A stretch of 42,209 nt of DNA from contig DXHQ01000059.1 in the NCBI GenBank assembly GCA_019113345.1, forward strand, positions 1 through 42,209, given 5' to 3'. The first letter of the stretch is position 1. Every line of letters begins with the position of its first letter. Below the pieces are notes generated by a model, which did not search any database, had not been told where the DNA came from, and saw only the letters and a list, made by a program, of their open reading frames with translations. The DNA is from Candidatus Faecalibacterium intestinigallinarum (GTDB taxonomy: Bacteria > Bacillota > Clostridia > Oscillospirales > Ruminococcaceae). This document shows positions 32,005 to 38,545 of the stretch, piece by piece. The translations under genes were made by a program, and so were the position numbers.

Positions 32005-32883
32005 TTACTCCAGGTTCTGGATCTGCTCGCGGATCTTTTCGATCTCCGCCTTCATGTCCACGACGATCCGGGTGATGTCGAGGTCCTGGCACTTGGAACC
32101 GATGGTGTTGGCCTCGCGGTTGAGCTCCTGGGTCAAAAAGTCCAGCTTGCGGCCCACCGGCTGGCCGCTGCCCAAAATTTCGCGGTACTGCGCGATGTGG
32201 CTGCGCAGCCGGACCGTCTCCTCATCCACCGCGGTCTTGTCGCCGAAGATGGCGGCCTCGGTCAGCACCCGGGCGTCGTCGATGGCGCGGTCCTCCAGGA
32301 TCACCTTGAGCCGCTCGTAGAGGCGCTGGGTGTATTTTTCCACCCGCCCGGCGGTCAGCTCCTCGATCCGGCCGACGCAGCTTTCCACCGTGTCCAGCCG
32401 GCCGGTGATATCCTCCAGCATCTTTTCGCCCTCGATGCCCCGCATCTCGACAAAGTTCTGCACGGCCTGTGCCGCCACGTCCGAGACGTCGGCCCAGAGC
32501 TGTTCCTCGTCCACTTCGGCCTGCCGGGTGGTCAGCACGTCGGGGAAGCGGGCCAGCAAGCCCGCCGTCACGTCGTTTTTGACCCCCAGCGCCTCGGACA
32601 TATCCCGCAGCGCCTGCTGATAGCCGCGGGCCAGGTCCATATCCACCGCCACCTCGGTCCCGGCAGCTTCGAGGTCCTGCACCGTCAAACTGACTTCCAC
32701 CTTGCCGCGGGCGATGCGGCTGTTCAGCAGGGCCTTGAGCCTGCTGTCCAGAAAGGCGCAGCTGCGGGGGATGCGGGAGGTATACTCGAAATACCGCGCG
32801 TTGACGCTGCGCAGCTCGACCGTGATCTCCCGGCCGCCGCGCACCGCGCTGGCGCGGCCGTACCCAGTCATGCTATAGATCAT
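32005..32883 (-). CDS. yicC: YicC-family endoribonuclease
   Basis: 292 residues from the ATG at 32883, starting [12 protein letters not shown] as is typical for YicC; an in-frame ATG eight codons upstream is less likely. The N-terminal YicC domain (about 1-155) and C-terminal DUF1732 domain (about 205-292, ending in [37 protein letters not shown]) are both complete. Relatives are RNases with a role in small-RNA decay and stationary phase. It is the first gene of the long housekeeping operon, behind a sigma-A promoter with a palindrome at the start site. Confidence 0.93.
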   Translation of the reverse strand: MIYSMTGYGRASAVRGGREITVELRSVNARYFEYTSRIPRSCAFLDSRLKALLNSRIARGKVEVSLTVQDLEAAGTEVAVDMDLARGYQQALRDMSEALGVKNDVTAGLLARFPDVLTTRQAEVDEEQLWADVSDVAAQAVQNFVEMRGIEGEKMLEDITGRLDTVESCVGRIEELTAGRVEKYTQRLYERLKVILEDRAIDDARVLTEAAIFGDKTAVDEETVRLRSHIAQYREILGSGQPVGRKLDFLTQELNREANTIGSKCQDLDITRIVVDMKAEIEKIREQIQNLE

Positions 32884-32973
32884 ATGCTTTCTCTCTTCCC
32901 TTTTCATTCTTGGCCGATCTTTTTTCGCGCATATATATCCTTTCGGGGTCTAGTGCCCCATCTTACGATACAT

Positions 32974-32983
32974 ATGGTACCAT
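32974..32983. promoter_or_regulatory. 10-bp palindrome at the predicted start of the yicC operon
   Basis: ATGGTACCAT is a perfect palindrome covering the last -10 bases and the predicted transcription start near 32975. A repressor bound there would block the promoter. No regulator is identified. Confidence 0.35.
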
Positions 32984-33010
32984 TTTACTATTCCAGGGCC
33001 TTTTTTGCAA
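32982..33010 (-). promoter_or_regulatory. Sigma-A promoter of the yicC-remA-gmk-priA operon
   Basis: On the minus strand TTGCAA (33010-33005), 17-bp spacer, TAAAAT (32987-32982). It lies just downstream of the terminator that ends repeat copy B. The 380-bp stretch between yicC and the upstream small gene holds this promoter, copy B and one further hairpin, and no protein gene that I can support. Confidence 0.65.
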
Positions 33011-33020
33011 GCATAGCCGT

Positions 33021-33224
33021 CAAAAAAGTCCCGTCCGGCCGACATGTACGGACGGACGGGACACATCCAGGGAAATTTGGCGCAGAGAGTGTGCGAAGCC
33101 CGCCAGGGCGAGTGCGCGGTTCTGCGCCAAATTTTGTCCAAAGGGAGAATCCAGGGGGGAAGGTTTTCTGACCTGCGCAGCAGGCAGAAAAGGGTCCCCC
33201 CTGGAGCGTGTCGCCAGACACGCT
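33021..33224 (-). repeat. Structured repeat element, copy B (four hairpins, ends in terminator)
   Basis: In minus-strand order: a 5' hairpin AGCGTGTC/GACACGCT (33224-33217, 33212-33205); stem I CCAGGGGGG/CCCCCCTGG (33204-33196, 33159-33151) enclosing TTTTCTGCCTG...CAGAAAA; stem II AAATTTGGCGCAGA/TCTGCGCCAAATTT (33134-33121, 33086-33073); stem III GTCCCGTCCG/CGGACGGGAC (33062-33053, 33037-33028) followed by TTTTTT. Between stems II and III it has CCCTGGATGTGT, conserved in all copies. Copy A has A/T pairs where copy B has C/G in stem I. Confidence 0.87.
33028..33062 (-). terminator. Intrinsic terminator forming stem III of repeat copy B
   Basis: A perfect 10-bp stem GTCCCGTCCG/CGGACGGGAC with an ACATGT-containing loop, followed on the minus strand by six T. 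It ends the oadA operon and separates it from the yicC promoter. Confidence 0.85.
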
Positions 33225-33259
33225 AAACCGCCGGGCAGGTTTCGCAGCCTGCCCGGCGG
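33225..33259 (-). terminator. Hairpin after the 72-residue protein gene
   Basis: A perfect 12-bp stem CCGCCGGGCAGG/CCTGCCCGGCGG (33259-33248, 33239-33228) is followed on the minus strand by only TTTA. It is probably a first, weak terminator or an RNA stability hairpin ahead of repeat copy B. Confidence 0.6.
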
Positions 33260-33262
33260 GGT

Positions 33263-33481
33263 TCAGTATTCCTTTGTGACGTTCTCGACGCCGTATTCCT
33301 CCTGGAAGCGCGCCAGGTCCCGGTCGCTGCGGATCAGCATGACCTCTTCAAAGCGGCCGGTGGCCGTCTCCTTAAAGCCGGCGGCCATCTCGCCGGTGCA
33401 GATGCTGCACCGGATGACCGGTTTCCAGCGGGCGGGGTCGTAGCGTTTTTTCTCCCGCTCCTTCTTTTTGGCAAACAGCAT
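33263..33481 (-). CDS. Small conserved protein of unknown function, companion of oadA
   Basis: 72 residues from the ATG at 33481 (GGGAGG upstream). A very basic N-terminus (FAKKKEREKKRYDP) is followed by a compact part with RCSICTGEMAAGFK, ATGRFEEVMLIRSDRDLARFQEEYG. One CxxC pair is present. I associate similar small proteins with Clostridia genomes but know of no tested function. It follows oadA by 22 bp on the same strand and is closed by a hairpin, so it is part of the transcarboxylase operon. Confidence 0.75.
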   Translation of the reverse strand: MLFAKKKEREKKRYDPARWKPVIRCSICTGEMAAGFKETATGRFEEVMLIRSDRDLARFQEEYGVENVTKEY

Positions 33482-33503
33482 GGCGGCTCCCTCCCTTTCA
33501 GGC

Positions 33504-34907
33504 TCAGACAGGGTGAGACTTGTTCTGATAGTCGGCGTGGTCGGCATCGACGCCCTGCATCTTGGCGTTGCGCTTTTCAAAGAATTTGGGCGCGACCTGC
33601 GGGAACATGGCGTAGGTCAGAGCGTCCTCCTCCTGGATGGACCACTTGGCGGCTTCGGCCTTGAGCTTGTCCATCTCGGGCTCGAGGGTGTCGGCAAAGC
33701 GGCAGGTGATGGGCTGCTCGTCGCCCAGGATCTTTTTGGTGAACTCGGGCTTGATGGGCGCGGGGGTCTTGCCGTAATCGCCGTGGACCAGGCCCTTGAA
33801 CTCCTTGGTGACCATCTTGTACCGCTCGCCCAGAATGACGTTGAAGACAGCCTGGGTGCCCACGATCTGGCTGGTGGGGGTGACCAGCGGCGGATAGCCG
33901 GCGTCCTCGCGGACACGGGGGATCTCGGCCAGCACCTCGTCCAGCTTGTCCTCCTTGCCGGCGTCCTTCAGCTGCTTGAGCATATTGGAGAACATGCCGC
34001 CCGGCACCTGGTAGAGCAGGGTGTTGGCGTCGACGCCCAGGCTCTTGGGGCTGATCTGGCCGTTGGCGATATACTTTTCACGCAGCTTGGCGAAATAGGC
34101 GCGGACCACGTTCAGCTGGCCGAGGTCGAGGCCGGTGTCGTAGTCGGTGCCGCGCAGCGCCGCCACCAGGCTCTCGGTGGGCATATGGCTGGTGCCGAGA
34201 GCCAGGGGGCTCATGGCGGTGTCGACGATGTCGGCGCCCGCCTCGATGCCCTTGAGGATGGACATGGAAGCCAGGCCGGCGGTGTAGTGGCTGTGGATAT
34301 CCACCGGGATCTTGACGGCGGCCTTCAGCTCCTTGACCAGCTCATAGCAGGTGTAGGGGGTCAGCAGGCCGGCCATATCCTTGATACAGATGGAGTCGGC
34401 GCCCATCTCTTCGAGGGTTTTGGCGTAGGCGGCGAAAGCCTCGTTGGTGTGCACCGGGCTGAGGGTGTAGCTGATGCAGCCCTGGACGTGGGCCCCCTCC
34501 TTGTTGGCCGCCTTGATGGCGGTCTGGAGGTTGCGGGGGTCGTTCAGCGCGTCAAAGATGCGGATGACGTCGATGCCGTTGGCCACCGACTTCTGGACGA
34601 AATACTCGACCGCGTCGTCGGCATAGGGGCGGTAGCCCAGCATATTCTGGCCGCGGAACAGCATCTGCAGCTTCTGGTGGGGCAGTTCTTTGCGCAGGAT
34701 GCGCAGCCGCTCCCACGGGTCCTCGTCCAGGAAGCGGATGCAGCTGTCGAAGGTCGCGCCGCCCCAGCATTCCACCGAGAAATAGTTGATCTTATCCATT
34801 TCGGGCAGGATGGGACGCATCTCATCCATGGTCATCCGGGTGGCCAGCAGGGACTGATGGGCGTCGCGCAGGACCACTTCGGTGACCTTGATCGGCTTTT
34901 TGGCCAT
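33504..34907 (-). CDS. Pyruvate/oxaloacetate carboxyltransferase subunit (OadA/5S-like)
   Basis: 467 residues from the ATG at 34907; an in-frame GTG three codons upstream abuts the AGGGAGGG site and is unlikely. The HMGL-like TIM barrel starts RDAHQSLLATRM; CIKDMAGLL carries the Lys that is carbamylated in the family and DIHSHYTAG supplies metal-binding His residues. A conserved carboxylase domain follows (about 300-450). It lacks a C-terminal biotin domain, so it needs the separate carrier encoded just upstream. It would move carboxyl between biotin and pyruvate/oxaloacetate. The 5S subunit of propionibacterial transcarboxylase has the same plan, as do short OadA proteins. Confidence 0.9.
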   Translation of the reverse strand: MAKKPIKVTEVVLRDAHQSLLATRMTMDEMRPILPEMDKINYFSVECWGGATFDSCIRFLDEDPWERLRILRKELPHQKLQMLFRGQNMLGYRPYADDAVEYFVQKSVANGIDVIRIFDALNDPRNLQTAIKAANKEGAHVQGCISYTLSPVHTNEAFAAYAKTLEEMGADSICIKDMAGLLTPYTCYELVKELKAAVKIPVDIHSHYTAGLASMSILKGIEAGADIVDTAMSPLALGTSHMPTESLVAALRGTDYDTGLDLGQLNVVRAYFAKLREKYIANGQISPKSLGVDANTLLYQVPGGMFSNMLKQLKDAGKEDKLDEVLAEIPRVREDAGYPPLVTPTSQIVGTQAVFNVILGERYKMVTKEFKGLVHGDYGKTPAPIKPEFTKKILGDEQPITCRFADTLEPEMDKLKAEAAKWSIQEEDALTYAMFPQVAPKFFEKRNAKMQGVDADHADYQNKSHPV

Positions 34908-34923
34908 AGTGTTCACCCTCCCT

Positions 34924-35325
34924 TTAGTTCAGCGTGACCAGGGTGTCGCCCGAGTTGACGACATCGCCCTTGTTCACCTCGATGGTGGCGACGGTGCCGT
35001 CCTGCGGGGCGACGATCTCGTTCTCCATCTTCATGGCTTCCAGGACGATCAGCGCGTCGCCGGCCTTGACCGTATCGCCGGGCTTGACCTTGACGTCCAG
35101 GATATTGCCGGGCATGGGAGCCTTGACCGAGACGGCGCCGGCTGCGCCCTTGGGGGCTGCGGGAGCGGCCGGGGCGGGGGCAGGCGCAGCGGCAGCCGGC
35201 GCGGGAGCGGCCGGTTTCGGTGCGGGTGCGGCGGGGGCGGCAGCCACAGGGGCGGCGCCGGCCGCGGTTTCCTCGACGCTGACGCTGTAAGCGACGCCGT
35301 TGACGGTAATGGTATAGTACTTCAT
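34924..35325 (-). CDS. Biotin carboxyl carrier protein (1.3S-like)
   Basis: 133 residues from the ATG at 35325 with an AGGAGGG site. It starts MKYYTITVNGVAYSVSVEE, resembling the 1.3S carrier of propionibacterial transcarboxylase and Na+-pump gamma/delta carriers. A long Ala/Pro linker (about 20-62) precedes the biotinyl domain (about 65-133) with the biotin-accepting Lys in EAMKMEN. It shuttles carboxyl-biotin between the two carboxyltransferase subunits. It lies directly between repeat copy C and oadA. Confidence 0.95.
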   Translation of the reverse strand: MKYYTITVNGVAYSVSVEETAAGAAPVAAAPAAPAPKPAAPAPAAAAPAPAPAAPAAPKGAAGAVSVKAPMPGNILDVKVKPGDTVKAGDALIVLEAMKMENEIVAPQDGTVATIEVNKGDVVNSGDTLVTLN

Positions 35326-35369
35326 GGATAAACCCTCCTGAAAAATCAGCTTATGCGGAGCCATTTCAA

Positions 35370-35569
35370 TTCCGTCCAATCGGAGGACATGTGCGTCCGA
35401 TTGGACACATCCAGGGAAATTGACCGGCGAGAGTGTGCGGGCCGCCCTTGGCGGCGCGTGCGCGGTCCGCCGGGAAATTTTGTCGGAAAGGGGGATACCA
35501 GGGGGAAAACATTTCTGTTCTGCGTATGCAGGCAGAAATGGGTCCCCCCTGGAGCGCGCCCCGCGCGCT
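35370..35569 (-). repeat. Structured repeat element, copy C (four hairpins, no T-tract)
   Basis: In minus-strand order: a 5' hairpin AGCGCGC/GCGCGCT (35569-35563, 35559-35553); stem I CCAGGGGG/CCCCCTGG (35552-35545, 35505-35498); stem II AAATTTCCCGGCGGA with TCGCCGGTCAATTT (35480-35466, 35430-35417; CCGGCG/CGCCGG replaces the GGCGCAGA/TCTGCGCC of A and B); stem III GTCCAATCGG/CCGATTGGAC (35406-35397, 35383-35374). Every changed arm has a matching change in its partner. No T-run follows stem III, so transcripts from the upstream carboxyltransferase gene can continue into the carrier gene. Confidence 0.85.
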
Positions 35570-35571
35570 TT

Positions 35572-36891
35572 TTACAGCGCCATGTTGCCGTGCTTCTTGG
35601 GCAGGCGGGCGGCGCGCTTGGTGCGCAGCATATCAAGGGCGGCCACAACGGCGGCGCGGACGCCGGCTGCATCGCAGGCCATGTCGGCCGCGCCGGCTGC
35701 CACGGCGGCGTCGGCACTGCACACGTCCTTGGCGTAGGCGGCGGCCTTGGCATTGGTGGCCGAAACGATGTTGTCGGCGGCGTCGATCTCCTCCTTATAG
35801 AGGACCGAGACGGCGGCGGCGGGCTCCAGCGGGCTGACCACGCAGCCGCGGACGGCGATCTTGAGGTCGGCGGCAGCCAGGGCGGTGTAGACCGGGCCGA
35901 CGGCCTTGCCGGCCAGCAGGCAGACCCGGGCGGTGGTGGCGTCGGCGTAGGTGCCGGCCAGACGGGCGGCCTCCCGGATGCCGCCGGCGATGTCGTCGGA
36001 GGCGCTGGGGACAAAGCCCTCGGTGGCGGCGATGGTCACCACCGGCAGGCCGAAGGCGTCGCAGAGGCGGACAAAGCGGGACGCCTTGACGACGCAATTG
36101 TGGCAGAGCTTTTCGCCGGTGGCCACGACGCCCACCGCCTCGCCGGCGATGGTGGCCAGGGCGGTGTAGACGTTTTTGCCAAAGCCGGCGTACAGCTCGA
36201 CGGCGCTGCCGGCGTCGACGACCGCGGCGGCCGCCTTTTCGGGGGCCTGCCCGGCCTTGAAGGGGGCGGCGGGGGCCTCGAACTCGAAACAGGCCGGCCC
36301 GGCCAGATTGTTGGAGGGCAGCAGCCCCACCAGGTGGGCGGCAGCTTCGGCTGCCTCGGCGGCGGTGGCGGCCACGATGGAGGCCACGCCCGCCCTGGCG
36401 GCGGCTGCGGCGCTGCCCGCGCCCTCGACCTTGTCGCCGCGGGCGGCCGAGGTGAAGGGCGGGGTGAAGAACAGCTCGGCCCCCTCGGCCATGATGCAGA
36501 CGTCGGCGTTGGCCGCGGCCAGCGCGCTGGTGCCGCCGCAGACGCCCAGGACCACGGCCACCTGCGGGATCACGCCCGACACCTTGGCGACGGCTGCGTT
36601 CAGCTTGGCGCTGGCGGTCAGCGCGTCCAGACCCTCGGCCAGCTTTGCGCCCACCGAGTTGTAGAAGGTGACCACCGGGCAGCCGGTCTCAGCGGCCAGG
36701 TTCAGCAGGCGGACCACCTTGTCCACGTCCTTTGCGCCCAGCGCCTCGCCGTTCTGCCAGACGGTGTACGCCTGCTGGCCGCCCGCGCAGCCAAAGGCGG
36801 CGCTCACAGCGCCCTGCTCAAACAGAGCCGTGCAAACGCCGTCGTCGTAGAACCGGGCAAGAATCTCTTTTTGGTTGATCTTTGAAGCCAT
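35572..36891 (-). CDS. Divergent acyl-CoA carboxyltransferase subunit (MmdA/12S-like)
   Basis: 439 residues from the ATG at 36891 (GGGAGGT upstream). Both crotonase-like halves of a biotin-dependent acyl-CoA carboxyltransferase are recognisable: NSVGAKLAEGLDAL and GVIPQVAVVLGVCGGTSALAAANADVCIM in the first, VVKASRFVRLCDAFGLPVVTIAATEGFVP in the second. Typical MmdA/PccB/12S proteins have about 510-525 residues; here the N-terminal KQHxxGKLTARERI region is missing and the sequence is unusually Ala-rich. It would transfer carboxyl between biotin and an acyl-CoA (methylmalonyl-/propionyl-CoA or a related one). It is the first gene of the operon and its promoter carries a Rex box. Confidence 0.85.
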   Translation of the reverse strand: MASKINQKEILARFYDDGVCTALFEQGAVSAAFGCAGGQQAYTVWQNGEALGAKDVDKVVRLLNLAAETGCPVVTFYNSVGAKLAEGLDALTASAKLNAAVAKVSGVIPQVAVVLGVCGGTSALAAANADVCIMAEGAELFFTPPFTSAARGDKVEGAGSAAAAARAGVASIVAATAAEAAEAAAHLVGLLPSNNLAGPACFEFEAPAAPFKAGQAPEKAAAAVVDAGSAVELYAGFGKNVYTALATIAGEAVGVVATGEKLCHNCVVKASRFVRLCDAFGLPVVTIAATEGFVPSASDDIAGGIREAARLAGTYADATTARVCLLAGKAVGPVYTALAAADLKIAVRGCVVSPLEPAAAVSVLYKEEIDAADNIVSATNAKAAAYAKDVCSADAAVAAGAADMACDAAGVRAAVVAALDMLRTKRAARLPKKHGNMAL

Positions 36892-36955
36892 GATCGGACC
36901 TCCCTGTGCTTCCCTCATGGCGGCAGGCGCCGCCACTGCTTTCATAATCGTTCTT

Positions 36956-36984
36956 ATTATACTATTTTGTGAGGTGCTTCACAA
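36956..36984 (-). promoter_or_regulatory. Sigma-A promoter of the transcarboxylase operon
   Basis: On the minus strand TTGTGA (36984-36979), 17-bp spacer, TATAAT (36961-36956). The -10 is perfect. The Rex-type operator covers the -35 and most of the spacer. Confidence 0.8.
36967..36984. promoter_or_regulatory. Rex (NADH-sensing repressor) operator candidate
   Basis: On the minus strand 36984-36967 reads TTGTGAAGCACCTCACAA, against the Rex consensus TTGTGAA-N4-TTCACAA: 13 of 14 defined positions match. It overlaps the -35 and spacer, the place for repression by promoter occlusion. Rex releases DNA at a high NADH/NAD+ ratio, so the operon would be induced when reductant accumulates. Motif match is direct; regulation is inferred. 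Confidence 0.7.
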
Positions 36985-37022
36985 GTATTTTTATGCTGTT
37001 TTTTGCCGAAAGCCGCCGCGCC

Positions 37023-37883
37023 TTATCCCTGACGTTTGGCGGTCCTGATCCGGGGGCCGGCGGGCGCCTTGCCCTTTGTTTTGACCGGCCCGGCCGCCAC
37101 CCGGGAATGGCCGGTTTTGCCGGCGGCTGCGGCGCTGCGGGTCTGGGCGCGGCCCTTGGCGGCCGCGGCCCGCAGGCCGGACAGTTCCTGCTTGGTCAGC
37201 TCGCGGTATTTGCCGGGCTGCAGCATCCCCAGCTTGACCACCCCCTCGGCGTTCCGCTTGAGGCGGACCACTTCGAGGCCCACCGCCTCGCACATCCGGC
37301 GGATCTCGCGGTTTTTGCCCTCTTTCAGGGTGATCTCCATGACGGTGCGGTTCGGCTCGTCCACCACCACGTTGACGGTGCAGGGCAGGGTTTTGGTGCC
37401 GTCGTCCAGCACCACCCCGCTGCTCAGTTTGAGCACCTGCTCCTCGGTGGCGTGGGGCTGCACGGTGACCCGGTACAGCTTGCTGATCCCCCCTGAGGGG
37501 TGCATCATGGCGTTGGCGAAAGCCCCGTCGTTGGTCATCAGCAGCAGGCCCTCGCTGTCCTTGTCCAGCCGGCCCACCGGGTAGAGGCGGGCCGGGATGT
37601 CGGCCACCAGGTCCATCACCGTCTTGCGGCCCAGCTCATCGCTGACGGTGGTGACATACCCCCGCGGCTTATACAGGGCCAGATAATAGAGCTTCTGCTC
37701 CTTGTCGATATAGATCCGCTCGCCGTCCACGTGCAGCACGTCCCGGTCGGGGTCCATCTTGTCGCCGACGGCGGCCACATGGCCGTTCACCTTGACGCGG
37801 CCCTCGGCGATGATCTGCTCGGCGGCGCGGCGGGAGCACAGCCCCTGCTCGCTCATGATCTTCTGAATGCGTTCCAATGCCAT
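37023..37883 (-). CDS. rluB: 23S rRNA pseudouridine synthase (RsuA/RluB family)
   Basis: 286 residues. The N-terminal S4 RNA-binding domain (about 3-60: RIQKIMSEQGLCSRRAAEQIIAEGRVKVNG) is followed by the pseudouridine synthase domain with the catalytic Asp in GRLDKDSEGLLL and KNREIRRMCEAVGLEVVRLKR. The last about 50 residues are basic, Ala/Lys-rich and low complexity, a common extension. It acts on a hairpin of the 23S rRNA. It lies in the scpA-scpB-ytfJ neighbourhood as in many Clostridia. Confidence 0.93.
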   Translation of the reverse strand: MALERIQKIMSEQGLCSRRAAEQIIAEGRVKVNGHVAAVGDKMDPDRDVLHVDGERIYIDKEQKLYYLALYKPRGYVTTVSDELGRKTVMDLVADIPARLYPVGRLDKDSEGLLLMTNDGAFANAMMHPSGGISKLYRVTVQPHATEEQVLKLSSGVVLDDGTKTLPCTVNVVVDEPNRTVMEITLKEGKNREIRRMCEAVGLEVVRLKRNAEGVVKLGMLQPGKYRELTKQELSGLRAAAAKGRAQTRSAAAAGKTGHSRVAAGPVKTKGKAPAGPRIRTAKRQG

Positions 37884-37920
37884 TTTACATTCTCCTTTGC
37901 GCGCGTCTCACGACGCTCTG

Positions 37921-37990
37921 GCGCGCTTTTTCGGCACGCTCCAGGGGGACAGACCCTCCGCCCGCCTGCGGCGGGCAGAAGCGTGTTCCG
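37921..37990 (+). repeat. Degenerate 5' fragment of the structured repeat (copy D)
   Basis: CACGCTCCAGGGGG (37935-37948), then GACCCTCCGCCCGCCTGCGGCGGGCAGAA, match the 5' hairpin end and stem-I start of copies B and C (CACGCTCCAGGGGGGACCC...GCCTG..GCAGG.CAGAA). Stems II and III are absent. It is oriented opposite to the neighbouring genes, unlike A-C. Confidence 0.55.
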
Positions 37991-38014
37991 TGGGTGTGTG
38001 CGCCTCCCGGCGCT

Positions 38015-38043
38015 CAAAATGGCGCGCCTTTTGCAGCGCGCCA
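38015..38043 (-). terminator. Intrinsic terminator of the GerW/YtfJ gene
   Basis: On the minus strand TGGCGCGC (38043-38036) and GCGCGCCA (38027-38020) are followed by TTTTG. It begins six bases after the stop triplet. Confidence 0.75.
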
Positions 38044-38048
38044 GCGGG

Positions 38049-38462
38049 TCATTCCTGTGGTTCGGTTTTGGGTTCTTCGGCTTTTTCGGCCTTCTTGTCG
38101 GGGATGAGGGTCATCAGCTTATCCACCAGTTCGGGCAGCATGGTCAGGGCCCGGTCGATGCTGTTGGAAGGGTCGGACAGCTGGATGGTGCGGACCATCC
38201 CGTCCTTGATGACCAGGAAGGCCACCGGCCGGATGCTGACGCCGGCCCCCGAGCCGCCGCCGAACAGGTCCTTCTGGGCGCTGTTCTTGCTGTCAAAGTC
38301 GGAGCCGCCGGTGCCGATTCCCACCGAAATGCGGGACACCGGGATGATGGTGGTGCCGTCCTCGGTCTTGATGGCCTTGCCGATGATGGTGTTGGCGTCG
38401 GCCATCTGGCGCACCTTGTCCATCGTCACGTTCATCAGCCCCTGCAGTGTATGTTCAGCCAT
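38049..38462 (-). CDS. ytfJ: Spore protein YtfJ / GerW family
   Basis: 137 residues. The GerW/YtfJ signature is complete: LMNVTMDKVRQMADANTIIGKAIKTEDGTTIIPVSRISVGIGTGGSDF, a Gly-rich GGGSGAGVSIRPVAFLVI stretch and a charged Lys/Glu tail. In Bacillus GerW takes part in germination, and Clostridia carry it next to DUF2953 as here. AAGGAGG precedes the ATG. A TATACT -10 lies upstream. Confidence 0.93.
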   Translation of the reverse strand: MAEHTLQGLMNVTMDKVRQMADANTIIGKAIKTEDGTTIIPVSRISVGIGTGGSDFDSKNSAQKDLFGGGSGAGVSIRPVAFLVIKDGMVRTIQLSDPSNSIDRALTMLPELVDKLMTLIPDKKAEKAEEPKTEPQE

Positions 38463-38515
38463 AATTTCGGCCTCCTTGCCAATCTTGTGCGCTCACGCGC
38501 TGCGTTGATACAAAC

Positions 38516-38545
38516 AGTATACCATATTTTACAGAAAAACGTCCA
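38516..38545 (-). promoter_or_regulatory. Candidate promoter of ytfJ
   Basis: On the minus strand TGGACG (38545-38540), 18-bp spacer, TATACT (38521-38516). The -10 is good, the -35 only fair. It overlaps the 3' end of the DUF2953 gene. A sporulation sigma factor could be used instead. Confidence 0.4.
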
